Origin: CBFGWV01 sp965652545 | GTDB lineage: Bacteria > Pseudomonadota > Gammaproteobacteria > Competibacterales > Competibacteraceae | Direction of reading: 5' to 3' | NCBI GenBank assembly: GCA_965652545.1 | Contig: CBFGWV010000046.1 | Coordinates: forward strand, 1 to 22,500 | DNA length: 22,500 bases | Shown here: positions 6,867-14,227 of the stretch, piece by piece | How positions within the stretch are numbered: the stretch's first letter is position 1 | Layout: each line of letters begins with the position of its first letter | Position numbers and translations under genes: made by a program | Notes under the pieces: model-generated | Databases searched by the model: none | What the model was told of the DNA's origin: nothing | What the model saw: only the letters and a program-made list of their open reading frames with translations

Positions 6867-7646
6867 ATGTTGAAAAAGCTGGTGACCACCATCGCCCTGG
6901 CTGGCTTGGCCCTGGCCGCATCGGTTCAGGCCCAGGACATGAAAACCGTCCGTATCGGCGTCGAGGGGGCTTACCCTCCGTTCAGCCAGGTAAACCCTCA
7001 AGGTGAACTGGAGGGGTTCGACATCGACATTGCCAAAGCGCTGTGCGATGAGATGAAGGTCAAGTGCGAACTGATCCAACAGGATTGGGACGGCATCATC
7101 CCGGCACTGTTGGCCGGCAAGTACGATGCCATCATCGCCTCCATGTCCATCACCGAGGAGCGCAAGAAGTCGGTCGACTTCACCAAGAGGTACTATCAGA
7201 CGCCAGCCAAGTTCATTCGCCGGAAGGGTTCCGACATCGAAGTCACCCCCGAAGGTCTGGCCGGCAAGGTGGTCGGCGTGCAGCGGGCGACCATCCATGA
7301 CGCTTACATCACCGACAATTACGGTGAAAGCGTCGAGATCCGTCGCTATGGCACACAGGAAGAGGCCAATTTGGACTTGGTTTCCGGTCGCCTGGACCTG
7401 GTGCTCGCCGACTCCGTCACCCTCGATGACGGCTTCCTCAAGACCGAGGACGGCAAGGACTTCGAGTTCGTCGGCCCTGACCTGGTGGACCCGAAGTGGT
7501 TCGGCGACGGCGCCGGCATCGCCCTGCGCAAGGAAGACGACGAGTTGGAGAAAATGCTCAACGACGCCATCGACGCAATCCGCGCCAACGGCACGTACAA
7601 GGCCATCAACGACAAGTACTTCGAGTTCGACGTCTACGGCGAATGA
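6867..7646 (+). CDS. aotJ: Periplasmic arginine/ornithine-type amino-acid binding protein (HisJ/ArgT/AotJ family)
   Basis: A 259-residue family-3 solute-binding protein (PF00497) with a signal peptide of about 22 residues ending SVQA. The signature GFDIDIAKALCDEM (50-63) is present; Cys60 and Cys67 match the disulfide of HisJ/LAO. Tyr36 in GAYPPFS, the SMSITEERKKSVDFT loop (92-106, with Arg99 likely gripping the ligand carboxylate) and DGFLKTEDGKDFEFVGP are typical of binding proteins for basic amino acids, closest in my memory to pseudomonad AotJ. Ligand choice (arginine, ornithine, lysine) is inferred. Two hairpins and about 100 bp separate it from its permease genes; no ATPase gene is nearby. 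Confidence 0.9.
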   Translation: MLKKLVTTIALAGLALAASVQAQDMKTVRIGVEGAYPPFSQVNPQGELEGFDIDIAKALCDEMKVKCELIQQDWDGIIPALLAGKYDAIIASMSITEERKKSVDFTKRYYQTPAKFIRRKGSDIEVTPEGLAGKVVGVQRATIHDAYITDNYGESVEIRRYGTQEEANLDLVSGRLDLVLADSVTLDDGFLKTEDGKDFEFVGPDLVDPKWFGDGAGIALRKEDDELEKMLNDAIDAIRANGTYKAINDKYFEFDVYGE

Positions 7647-7652
7647 TCGTAG

Positions 7653-7713
7653 GCGGGCGCCGGTCTGAACGGCCGGCGCCCGCACCTTCCGCAGTGGGCG
7701 GGCCCCCCCGCCC
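7653..7713 (+). other. Tandem intercistronic hairpins after the binding-protein gene
   Basis: The first stem is 11 bp perfect (7653-7663 with 7673-7683, nine-base loop). The second is 7 bp (7696-7702 with 7707-7713, loop CCCC). Neither has a T run, so they are more likely mRNA-stabilising or partial attenuation structures that keep the binding protein in excess over the permease than full terminators. Confidence 0.7.
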
Positions 7714-7750
7714 GCGACCATAACCACATGCATGCGGCAGGCAACCACCG

Positions 7751-8449
7751 ATGCTCGATCTCAAAGGGTACGGCCCCAGCCTCCTTGAAGGCTCCCTTCT
7801 TACACTCGAAGTCGCCATGGCCTCACTGGCCATCGCCGTTGTCCTGGGGATGACCGGCGCACTGGCGAAGCTGTCCAAATCACCCGTCGCACGCGGTTTC
7901 GCGACGGTGTACACAACGGTAATCCGCGGTATCCCCGACCTGGTCCTGATGTTGCTGATCTTCTATGGCGGCCAGGTATTCGTGAACAAATTCGGTGCGA
8001 TGTTGGGCTACGAAGGCTACATCGACATCAACCCGTTCATCGCCGGCACGCTCACCATCGGCTTCATCTTCGGCGCCTATATGACCGAGACCTTCCGCGG
8101 CGCCATCCTTGCGGTACCCGGTGGCCAGCTGGAGGCGGGCCATGCTTATGGCATGCGGCCGTCGCAAGTGTTTTTCCGAATCCTGTTGCCGCAGATGATG
8201 CGTCATGCCCTGCCGGGCTTCGGCAATAATTGGTTGGTGCTGCTCAAGACCACCGCACTGGTATCGGTGATCGGGCTCAACGACATGGTCCGAAAGGCGA
8301 ATCTCGCAGCCGGTGCCACCCGCGAACCGTTCACGTTCTACTTCGCCACCGCCATCGGCTTTCTCGTGTTCACCACCGTGTCCATCCTCGCGCTCAAATG
8401 GGCCGAGCGCCGCTACAGCGTCGGGTTCACCGCACGGAGCGAGACATGA
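7751..8449 (+). CDS. aotQ: Basic amino-acid ABC transporter permease (HisQ/AotQ type)
   Basis: A 232-residue inner-membrane permease of the BPD_transp_1 family with about five membrane helices. SLLEGSLLTLEVAMASL at the start is typical of polar-amino-acid permeases; the EAA loop at 128-148 (LEAGHAYGMRPSQVFFRILLP) is the contact site for the ATPase. YTTVIRGIPDLVLMLLIFYGGQ (54-75) matches HisQ-type proteins, where the Asp replaces the more usual Pro-Leu pair. It overlaps the next permease by 4 bp (ATGA), as expected for a heterodimeric membrane pair. Confidence 0.92.
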   Translation: MLDLKGYGPSLLEGSLLTLEVAMASLAIAVVLGMTGALAKLSKSPVARGFATVYTTVIRGIPDLVLMLLIFYGGQVFVNKFGAMLGYEGYIDINPFIAGTLTIGFIFGAYMTETFRGAILAVPGGQLEAGHAYGMRPSQVFFRILLPQMMRHALPGFGNNWLVLLKTTALVSVIGLNDMVRKANLAAGATREPFTFYFATAIGFLVFTTVSILALKWAERRYSVGFTARSET

Positions 8450-9141
8450 ACTTCGAGGTGATTTTCGACAATATCGGCCTGTATTTCGAAGGGCTGTGGA
8501 TGACCCTTCAACTGGTGGGGATATCCTTGTTTTTGGGGCTTATTCTCTCCATACCCCTAGGGATCGTCGCCAGCTCCGAACGCTGGTCGTTGCGCGCACC
8601 GGTGTTCGCGTACACCTATTTTTTCCGTGGTACACCGCTGCTGGTCCAGACCGCCATGATCTATTACGGCTTGAGCCAGTTCGATGCCATCAAAAACAGC
8701 AGCGTTCTCTGGCCTATCCTGAGCCAGGCATATTGGTGTGCACTGATCGCCTTCACCCTCAACACCGCCGCCTACACCACGGAGATCATCCGCGGCGCCA
8801 TCCGGGCAACGCCCTCGGGCGAGATCGAGGCAGCCCTCGCCTGCGGCATGAGCTGGTGGACACGGATGCGTCGAATCGTCCTGCCCAGCGCATTCCGCCG
8901 CGCCCTGCCCGCCTATGGCAACGAGATGATCTTCATGCTTCACGGCAGCGCCATCGTCAGCACCATCACCGTGGTGGACCTTCTGGGGGCCGCGCGTATC
9001 GTAAACTCGCGGTATTACACGCCGTACGAAGCCTTCATCACCGCCGCGCTGTTCTATATGGCCCTGACCTTCAGCCTGGTGTTCGCCATCCGCTGGCTGG
9101 AGAAGCGCTGGTTTGCACATCTACGGCCACGGGTGGCCTGA
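8446..9141 (+). CDS. aotM: Basic amino-acid ABC transporter permease (HisM/AotM type)
   Basis: A 231-residue permease that would pair with the preceding one. It begins MNFEVIFDNIGLYFEGLWMT, has FRGTPLLVQTAMIYYGLSQF near 60-79 and an EAA loop at 128-148 (EAALACGMSWWTRMRRIVLP), then the GNEMIFMLHGSAIVSTIT segment typical of HisM. About five helices are predicted by eye. The ATG at 8446 overlaps the aotQ stop; upstream in-frame sequence is inside aotQ and is not credible. The gene is followed by a bidirectional terminator, not by the expected ATPase gene. Confidence 0.92.
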   Translation: MNFEVIFDNIGLYFEGLWMTLQLVGISLFLGLILSIPLGIVASSERWSLRAPVFAYTYFFRGTPLLVQTAMIYYGLSQFDAIKNSSVLWPILSQAYWCALIAFTLNTAAYTTEIIRGAIRATPSGEIEAALACGMSWWTRMRRIVLPSAFRRALPAYGNEMIFMLHGSAIVSTITVVDLLGAARIVNSRYYTPYEAFITAALFYMALTFSLVFAIRWLEKRWFAHLRPRVA

Positions 9142-9162
9142 GCCGCCAACCCAGTAAAGAAA

Positions 9163-9189
9163 AAAGCCGACGCATAAAGCGTCGGCTTT
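9163..9189. terminator. Bidirectional Rho-independent terminator between two convergent ABC operons
   Basis: An 11 bp perfect stem including three A/T pairs (9163-9173 with 9179-9189, loop ATAAA) is flanked by an A run at 9160-9165 and a TTT at 9187-9189. It lies 21 bp after aotM and 37 bp after aapM, so it can end both transcripts; the longer T tract serves the minus-strand (aap) direction. Confidence 0.88.
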
Positions 9190-9225
9190 GCATTGCATGG
9201 ACGGGCTTTTGGCCCCAAAACATTC

Positions 9226-10344
9226 CTAGCGATGTTCTCGCGTAAGGTGCTTTTCCAGGTTTTGGCTGTATTTGGACATGAAGAAACAGAATGCGAAGTA
9301 AATGCACGCGGTGAACAGATAGGCCTCGACCGAGAAGCCCAGCCATTGTGGATCGGTCAACGAGACCTTGGTGGTCGTCATCAAGTCGAACAACCCGATG
9401 ATGAGCACCAGCGAGGTGTCCTTGAACAACCCGATGAAGGTGTTCACGATCGGCGGAATCGCAATCTTCAATGCCTGCGGCATGACGATCAGCCACGTCT
9501 GCTGCCAGTAGGACAACCCGAGGGCATCCGCAGCTTCGTACTGGCCCTTGGGTACGGCCTGCAAGCCGCCACGAACGACCTCGGCAAGGTATGCAGCCGC
9601 GAACAGGATGATCCCCACCTGTGCACGCAGCAGCTTGTCGATGGTCATGCCTTCGGGCAGGAACAGCGGGAACATCACCGATGACATGAACAGCACGGTG
9701 ATCAGCGGCACACCGCGAATCAGCTCGATATAGCCGACACAGATGGCTTTGATCGCCGGCATGCTCGACGTCCGCCCCAGTGCCAGGACGATACCCAGCG
9801 GAAAGGCGACCCCGATACCGAAGATCGATAGTAGCAGCGTCAGCGGTAGCCCACCCCAGCGGGTGTTGGGTACCGACGTGAGGCCGAAGATGCCGCCACC
9901 GAGCAGGACGAGATACAGCGAAAGGCCAACCACCCAGATGACCAACAGACGCCAGTTCCACAGACGCTTCAGGGTACTGACGCCGACCAGGCCCAAGAAC
10001 AGGATGATGGCCGCTGTGGGTCGCCAGTGCTCAGCGCCCGGGTAGGTCCCAAAGAGTATCAACCGCAACTGTTCTCTGACGAATGCCCAGCAGGCGCCGG
10101 CGCCGTCGGCCCGGCATTCGGCCGCCGTTCCGGTCCACACAGACGTGAGCAACGCCCAACTCACCAGCTTGGGTACGCTGTAGATGATCAACCACAGCGC
10201 CAGAATTGTGAGAATGGAGTTGAGCACGGAGTTGAACAGGTTCTGCCGCAGCCAACCGATGACACCGATTTCAGTGGCCGGCGGACGCAGTTCCTCCACG
10301 GTATCCGTGCGATCAGCCGCTCGTTCCGAAGCAATCTCGCTCAT
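9226..10344 (-). CDS. aapM: General L-amino-acid ABC transporter permease (AapM/YhdY type)
   Basis: A 372-residue permease, longer than HisM because of the N-terminal and middle extensions typical of AapM/YhdY. A hydrophilic N-terminus (1-30) precedes the first helix (about 42-60). A periplasmic insert contains Cys77 and Cys85 (AECRADGAGACWAF), a family landmark. The permease core begins near 170, with the EAA loop at 267-290 (GQYEAADALGLSYWQQTW). AapM with AapQ forms the membrane channel of the broad-specificity amino-acid importer AapJQMP. It starts 3 bp after the aapQ stop, with AGGGA upstream. The aapP ATPase gene that normally follows is absent; the terminator comes next. Confidence 0.94.
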   Translation of the reverse strand: MSEIASERAADRTDTVEELRPPATEIGVIGWLRQNLFNSVLNSILTILALWLIIYSVPKLVSWALLTSVWTGTAAECRADGAGACWAFVREQLRLILFGTYPGAEHWRPTAAIILFLGLVGVSTLKRLWNWRLLVIWVVGLSLYLVLLGGGIFGLTSVPNTRWGGLPLTLLLSIFGIGVAFPLGIVLALGRTSSMPAIKAICVGYIELIRGVPLITVLFMSSVMFPLFLPEGMTIDKLLRAQVGIILFAAAYLAEVVRGGLQAVPKGQYEAADALGLSYWQQTWLIVMPQALKIAIPPIVNTFIGLFKDTSLVLIIGLFDLMTTTKVSLTDPQWLGFSVEAYLFTACIYFAFCFFMSKYSQNLEKHLTREHR

Positions 10345-10347
10345 GGC

Positions 10348-11526
10348 TCATCGCTCCCTATAGCGGATACTGGTGTTGTACCAGTTCATGAATGCCGCAA
10401 TGGACAGGCTGATGGTCAGGTATACCGCCATGGTCATGGCAATGCCTTCCACGGCCTGGCCGGTCTGGTTCAGCGTGGTATTGGCGATGGAAACCAGATC
10501 GGGGTAACCGATCGCGACCGCCAACGAGCTGTTCTTGATGAGATTGAGGTATTGACTGGTCAATGGCGGGATGATGACCCGCAACGCCTGCGGCAGGATG
10601 ACCAGACGCAGAACAAGCCCACCTCGCAAACCCAATGCCGATGAGGCCTCGGTCTGCCCCTTGGGCACAGCCTGGATACCGCTGCGCACGATTTCGGCGA
10701 TGAACGCCGCGGTGTAGAACGTCAAACCCGCCAACAACGCGGTGAATTCCGGGCTCATCGTCGAACCGCCGCGGAAGTTGAAACCCTTGAGCTCGGGCAC
10801 CTCCAGCGTCCAATGCGCGCCGGTCACCAACCAGGCCACGAGGGTCAACCCGAGTGTCGGTCCCAGGAACGTCAACAGCAGCGAGAATTGCTTGCCGGTC
10901 TCTGCCTGCCGTTTCTTGCCCCAGCGGTAGACGAACACCGCGCCGATGATACCGAGGACCAATGCCAACCCGACGTACATATAGCTCGGGTGGTAGATCG
11001 GCGAGGGGATCATCAGGCCGCGATTGCTGAGAAAGACGTCGGGCAACGGCGACACCGCATCCCGCGGGTGCGGCAGCACTTCGGTAACCAGTGCGTACCA
11101 GAAGAACAACTGAAGCAACAGCGGAACGTTGCGCAGGCTCTCCACGTAGATCGAGGCCAGCTTGGCGATCAGCCAATTGGTCGACAAGCGGGCAATACCG
11201 ACGACCGTACCGATGACTGTCGCCAATACGATGCCGATGAAGCCGACCTTGAACGTATTGAGCAGGCCGACGATGAACGCCTGCCCGTAGGTACTTGCCG
11301 GGGAGTAGGCGATCATGCTCTCGCCGATGCCGAACCCGGATTCCTTGCTCAAAAACCCGAAACCGGTAGCGATCGACTGTTGCGAAAGCCGATTGAGGGT
11401 GTTCGAGACGAGGTACCCACCGACCAGCAGCACCCCGCCGATAACAATAAGCTGATAAAACACCGATCGGACCGTGGGGTTGTGCCACCACGGTGCTTCG
11501 GCGCTTCTTTTAGGTGTCATCGCCAT
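10348..11526 (-). CDS. aapQ: General L-amino-acid ABC transporter permease (AapQ/YhdX type)
   Basis: A 392-residue permease. The N-terminal PWWHNPTVRSVFYQ (12-25) is a family hallmark, followed by the first helix (about 24-42), a permease domain split by a long insert (about 155-260, with extra helices), and an EAA loop at 290-314 (QTEASSALGLRGGLVLRL). YVESLRNVPLLLQLFFWY (127-144) is the conserved pre-insert segment. The start could be ATG 11526 or ATG 11520. Its ribosome-binding region lies inside or just after the 3' arm of a 14 bp hairpin, so translation may be restrained relative to aapJ. Confidence 0.94.
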   Translation of the reverse strand: MAMTPKRSAEAPWWHNPTVRSVFYQLIVIGGVLLVGGYLVSNTLNRLSQQSIATGFGFLSKESGFGIGESMIAYSPASTYGQAFIVGLLNTFKVGFIGIVLATVIGTVVGIARLSTNWLIAKLASIYVESLRNVPLLLQLFFWYALVTEVLPHPRDAVSPLPDVFLSNRGLMIPSPIYHPSYMYVGLALVLGIIGAVFVYRWGKKRQAETGKQFSLLLTFLGPTLGLTLVAWLVTGAHWTLEVPELKGFNFRGGSTMSPEFTALLAGLTFYTAAFIAEIVRSGIQAVPKGQTEASSALGLRGGLVLRLVILPQALRVIIPPLTSQYLNLIKNSSLAVAIGYPDLVSIANTTLNQTGQAVEGIAMTMAVYLTISLSIAAFMNWYNTSIRYRER

Positions 11527-11533
11527 AAGTAAT

Positions 11534-11568
11534 CGCCGCTCTCACACCATTACCGTGTGAGAGCGGCG
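11534..11568 (-). promoter_or_regulatory. Strong hairpin between aapJ and aapQ
   Basis: A perfect 14 bp inverted repeat (11534-11547 with 11555-11568, seven-base loop) ends 7 bp before the aapQ ATG. There is no T tract after it on the minus strand. The purine-rich GAGAGCGG segment that could serve as the aapQ ribosome site is in the 3' arm. It may stabilise the aapJ message and limit aapQ translation. Confidence 0.75.
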
Positions 11569-11614
11569 CTCCTTCCTGATGTCGTTATTGTCTACAGAGG
11601 ATCACGTACCGTGA

Positions 11615-12646
11615 TCAACGCACAGGCATGGCGTACATCAGGCCGCCATTGGTCCACAGGGCGTTCGCATCGCGCTCCAGGCCCAGCGGCTCGCCCACGT
11701 TGCGCTCGTAGGATTCGCCGTAGTTGCCCACCAGCTTGACGATGTTGTAGGCCCACTTCTCGTCGACCTTCAGGTTGGCGCCCATACCGGGCGTCACACC
11801 CAGCAGGCGCTGGATCCCGGGGTTTTCGGTGTTGAGCATGTCATCCACGTTCTCGGAGGTGACACCCAGCTCTTCGGCTTCAATCATCGCGTACAGCGAC
11901 CATTTGACGATGTCGAACCACTCGGCATCACCCTGACGGACGGCGGGGCCAAGGGGCTCCTTGGAGATCGCCTCGGGCAGGATGACGTAATCGTCCGGGC
12001 TGCTGGCCAACTGGGTCCGGATAGAGGCCAGACCGGACTTGTCGGTGGTGTACACATCGCAGCGGCCAGCGAAGAACGCGCTGTTGAGCTCATCGAAGCT
12101 TTCGATAACGACCGGCTCGAAGCTCATTCCATTGGCACGGAAATAGTCCGCAAGGTTGAGCTCGGTGGTGGTGCCCGGCTGCACGCAAACCGTGGCGCCG
12201 TCCAGTTCCTTGGCACTCTTGACGCCCAGCGAGGCAGGCACCATGAAGCCCTGGCCGTCGTAGAAGTTCACGCCCGCGAAGTCCAGGCCGAGCGAGGTGT
12301 CGCGCGTCTGGGTCCAGGTGGTGTTGCGGGAGAGGACATCCACTTCGCCCGATTGCAGAGCGGTGAAACGCTGCTGGGCACTCAGAGGAACGTAGTCGAC
12401 CTTGCTGTCATCGCCGAACAGGGCGGCGGCGACGGCACGGCAGACATCCACGTCCAAGCCGGTCCAGTTGCCGCTGCTGTCCGGATTGGAGAATCCGGGC
12501 AGACCGACGTTCACACCACACTTCACGCTCCCGCGCGACTTGACCGCATCGAGTGTCTCTCCGGCCTGAGCGGGAGCTGCCACAGCCAGGGCAGCGCCCA
12601 GGGATACGGCCGTGGTCAGCGTGGGCAACCAACGAGTGTTTCTCAT
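11615..12646 (-). CDS. aapJ: Periplasmic general L-amino-acid binding protein (AapJ/YhdW type)
   Basis: A 343-residue family-3 binding protein, longer than HisJ as expected for AapJ. The signal peptide is about 1-28 (ending APAQA). GETLDAVKSRGSVKCGVN (29-46), GLPGFSNPDSSGNWTGLDVD (48-67), LSRNTTWTQTRDTSLGLDF (105-123) and the C-terminal GLMYAMPVR are strongly family-like. AapJ delivers many L-amino acids to the AapQM channel. The start at 12646 has GGAGGAG six bases upstream; the longer reading to 12856 is untranslated leader. It is followed by a short hairpin overlapping its stop (11600-11616) and then the large one before aapQ. Confidence 0.95.
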   Translation of the reverse strand: MRNTRWLPTLTTAVSLGAALAVAAPAQAGETLDAVKSRGSVKCGVNVGLPGFSNPDSSGNWTGLDVDVCRAVAAALFGDDSKVDYVPLSAQQRFTALQSGEVDVLSRNTTWTQTRDTSLGLDFAGVNFYDGQGFMVPASLGVKSAKELDGATVCVQPGTTTELNLADYFRANGMSFEPVVIESFDELNSAFFAGRCDVYTTDKSGLASIRTQLASSPDDYVILPEAISKEPLGPAVRQGDAEWFDIVKWSLYAMIEAEELGVTSENVDDMLNTENPGIQRLLGVTPGMGANLKVDEKWAYNIVKLVGNYGESYERNVGEPLGLERDANALWTNGGLMYAMPVR

Positions 12647-12718
12647 TTTTCTCCTCCAAACTTTGTGCATGAGCCAAAAGGTGGGGTAACCACCGGCCTT
12701 CATAACACTAGTCAGCGC

Positions 12719-12733
12719 GCCTGGCCTGTGCCA
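12719..12733 (-). promoter_or_regulatory. Possible sigma-54 (-24/-12) promoter for aapJ
   Basis: On the minus strand TGGCAC (12733-12728) is followed after 5 bp by AGGC (12722-12719), giving the invariant GG and GC at the right spacing; the two T residues of the -12 box are not matched. It is about 75 bp before the aapJ ATG. The same bases form a 6 bp hairpin (12720-12735), so chance or another role is possible. Confidence 0.25.
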
Positions 12734-12857
12734 GGAAAATCCGCTGCCAGTGATCGTGGCGGCGCCGCCATACCGCCGCTGCGGGATTGACGAAGCGCCG
12801 AGGATCATAGAGGTCGATTGCCGTCGGGCTCCATCGGCAGGCCCAACCGTAATCACC

Positions 12858-13454
12858 TTATTCGAATCTTGAATAGCTTGAAGGATGGACCTCGTGACGG
12901 TGTATTTCCACCGCGCCGTCGTCGCGGCGCAGGATATCGCCCATCATGACCTCGCCCCGCCCCTCCCGGCGCTGGGCCAGCAACTGGCGCAGCGCCTCGT
13001 CGACCACGCTGAAGGCCAACTCGTGCCAGGGGATGTCGATGGGGTCGAACAGCCGCACTTCCAGGCTCTCCTCCCCGGCCGCCGCCTTGCCCTGGGCGAG
13101 CCGGCCGGCGAACAGCACATAAACCTGGCTGATCTGCTTTAGATGGTAAATGCCGAAGAGACTGACATCCTCCATTTCGGCCCGCGCCTCCTCCCAGGCC
13201 TCGCGACGGGCCGCCTCCAGAGTCGATTCGCCCAGTTCCATGAAGCCGGCAGGCACCGTCCAATAGCCGTAGCGAGGCTCGATCGAACGCCGGCAGAGCA
13301 GGACCTTGCCCTCCCACAGCGGGATACAGCCGGCGACGATTTTGGGATTCTGATAATGGATGGTGTCGCAGCGCTCGCACACGAAGCGCGGCAGGTTGTC
13401 CCCCGCCGGAACCCGTCTGATCACCGACGCGCCGCATTCGCAGCAAAATTTCAC
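12858..13454 (-). CDS. Zinc-ribbon Nudix hydrolase
   Basis: A 198-residue protein with an N-terminal zinc ribbon (Cys4-x2-Cys7 and Cys26-x2-Cys29) and a Nudix domain. The Nudix box spans 70-92: Gly70, Glu76, Arg84-Glu85, Glu88-Glu89 (GFMELGEST...REAWEEA); the usual Gly near the end of the box is replaced by Arg/Ala, a common variant in this subfamily. FVCERCDTIHYQNPKIVAG (24-42) is the conserved ribbon-to-Nudix linker, as in NudC-like and eukaryotic plant NUDX-type relatives. The substrate is not evident; NAD(H), FAD or ADP-sugars are possible. It starts with GTG in a GTGA overlap with the aldolase stop, behind GGAGGAGG. Confidence 0.9.
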   Translation of the reverse strand: MKFCCECGASVIRRVPAGDNLPRFVCERCDTIHYQNPKIVAGCIPLWEGKVLLCRRSIEPRYGYWTVPAGFMELGESTLEAARREAWEEARAEMEDVSLFGIYHLKQISQVYVLFAGRLAQGKAAAGEESLEVRLFDPIDIPWHELAFSVVDEALRQLLAQRREGRGEVMMGDILRRDDGAVEIHRHEVHPSSYSRFE

Positions 13455-14122
13455 CTCTCCTCCTCCAGGCTCTGGCCGGCGGCATACCGGCGGAATCGTG
13501 CAGCCACGGCGGCCATCTGCGCGGCATCCAGCATGCGTGGCGGCCCCAGCGCACAGGCTGTCAGGTAGACCTGCACCAACTGCTCCAGTGCCACGGTTTT
13601 GCCTACCGCCGAGTCCAGCGTCGTGCCCAGGGTCAGCGAACCGTGATTGGCCATCAGACAGGCCGTGAAGTCCGCGCCCAGCGCTGCCGTGACCGCGTCG
13701 GACAAAGCCTGCGTGCCGAAGGTCGCGTACGGCGCGCAGGGTACGCAGTCGCCCCCGAACTGCGCGACCATGTAATGAAAGGCCGGTAGTTCACGCCCAT
13801 GGCAGGCCAACGCGGTGACATGGGTGGCGTGGGTGTGCACGAGGGCGTGGGCATCGGCCCGTACGGCATACACTGACGCATGCAGGCGCCACTCGCTGCT
13901 GGGGACGCGATCGCCGGCCAGGCGTCCACCGGCCAGATCCAGCAGCACCAAGTCGTCCCCGGTCAACGCATCGGCGGCCAACGCGGAGGGCGTGATCAAC
14001 ATCCCGCCGTCCACGCGCACCGACAGGTTGCCGGACGAGCCGACGTTGTAGCCGTTGTCAGTCAACCAGCGTGCGGCCTGGATCAACGCCGCACCGGCAT
14101 CCGCGGCCTGGGCTGCGGCCAT
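13451..14122 (-). CDS. Class II aldolase/adducin family protein, FucA-like
   Basis: A 223-residue zinc-dependent aldolase-fold protein. SSGNLSVRVDGGMLITPS (29-46) is the phosphate-binding region; PSSEWRLH (74-81) gives the catalytic Glu77; zinc ligands are His96 and His98 (HTHATH) and His160 (ANHG). The FHYMVAQFGGDCVPCAPYATFG stretch is very like L-fuculose-1-phosphate aldolase (FucA, 215 residues). Such enzymes split sugar 1-phosphates to dihydroxyacetone phosphate and an aldehyde; a ribulose- or methylthio-sugar-type substrate cannot be excluded. It shares a GTGA overlap with the Nudix gene and is divergent from the amidase gene, 105 bp apart. Confidence 0.88.
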   Translation of the reverse strand: MAAAQAADAGAALIQAARWLTDNGYNVGSSGNLSVRVDGGMLITPSALAADALTGDDLVLLDLAGGRLAGDRVPSSEWRLHASVYAVRADAHALVHTHATHVTALACHGRELPAFHYMVAQFGGDCVPCAPYATFGTQALSDAVTAALGADFTACLMANHGSLTLGTTLDSAVGKTVALEQLVQVYLTACALGPPRMLDAAQMAAVAARFRRYAAGQSLEEER

Positions 14123-14227
14123 GACGGGCTCCTCACCTATTGTGTGTGTGCGTCATCATATACACTGAACCCGCTTACGCGAGGGGACGCATGAGCCGGC
14201 GGCAGGCCGCTGACGCCGGCGACCGCC

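Noticed and set aside
9071..9961. A 296-codon minus-strand frame over the aotM/aapM junction
   Set aside because: It crosses the terminator and the end of aapM in another frame, and has no recognisable domain.
14140..14151. GT-rich run and a TATACA hexamer in the aldolase/amidase gap
   Set aside because: The nearest -35-like hexamer is only 13 bp away, so no promoter is claimed in either direction.
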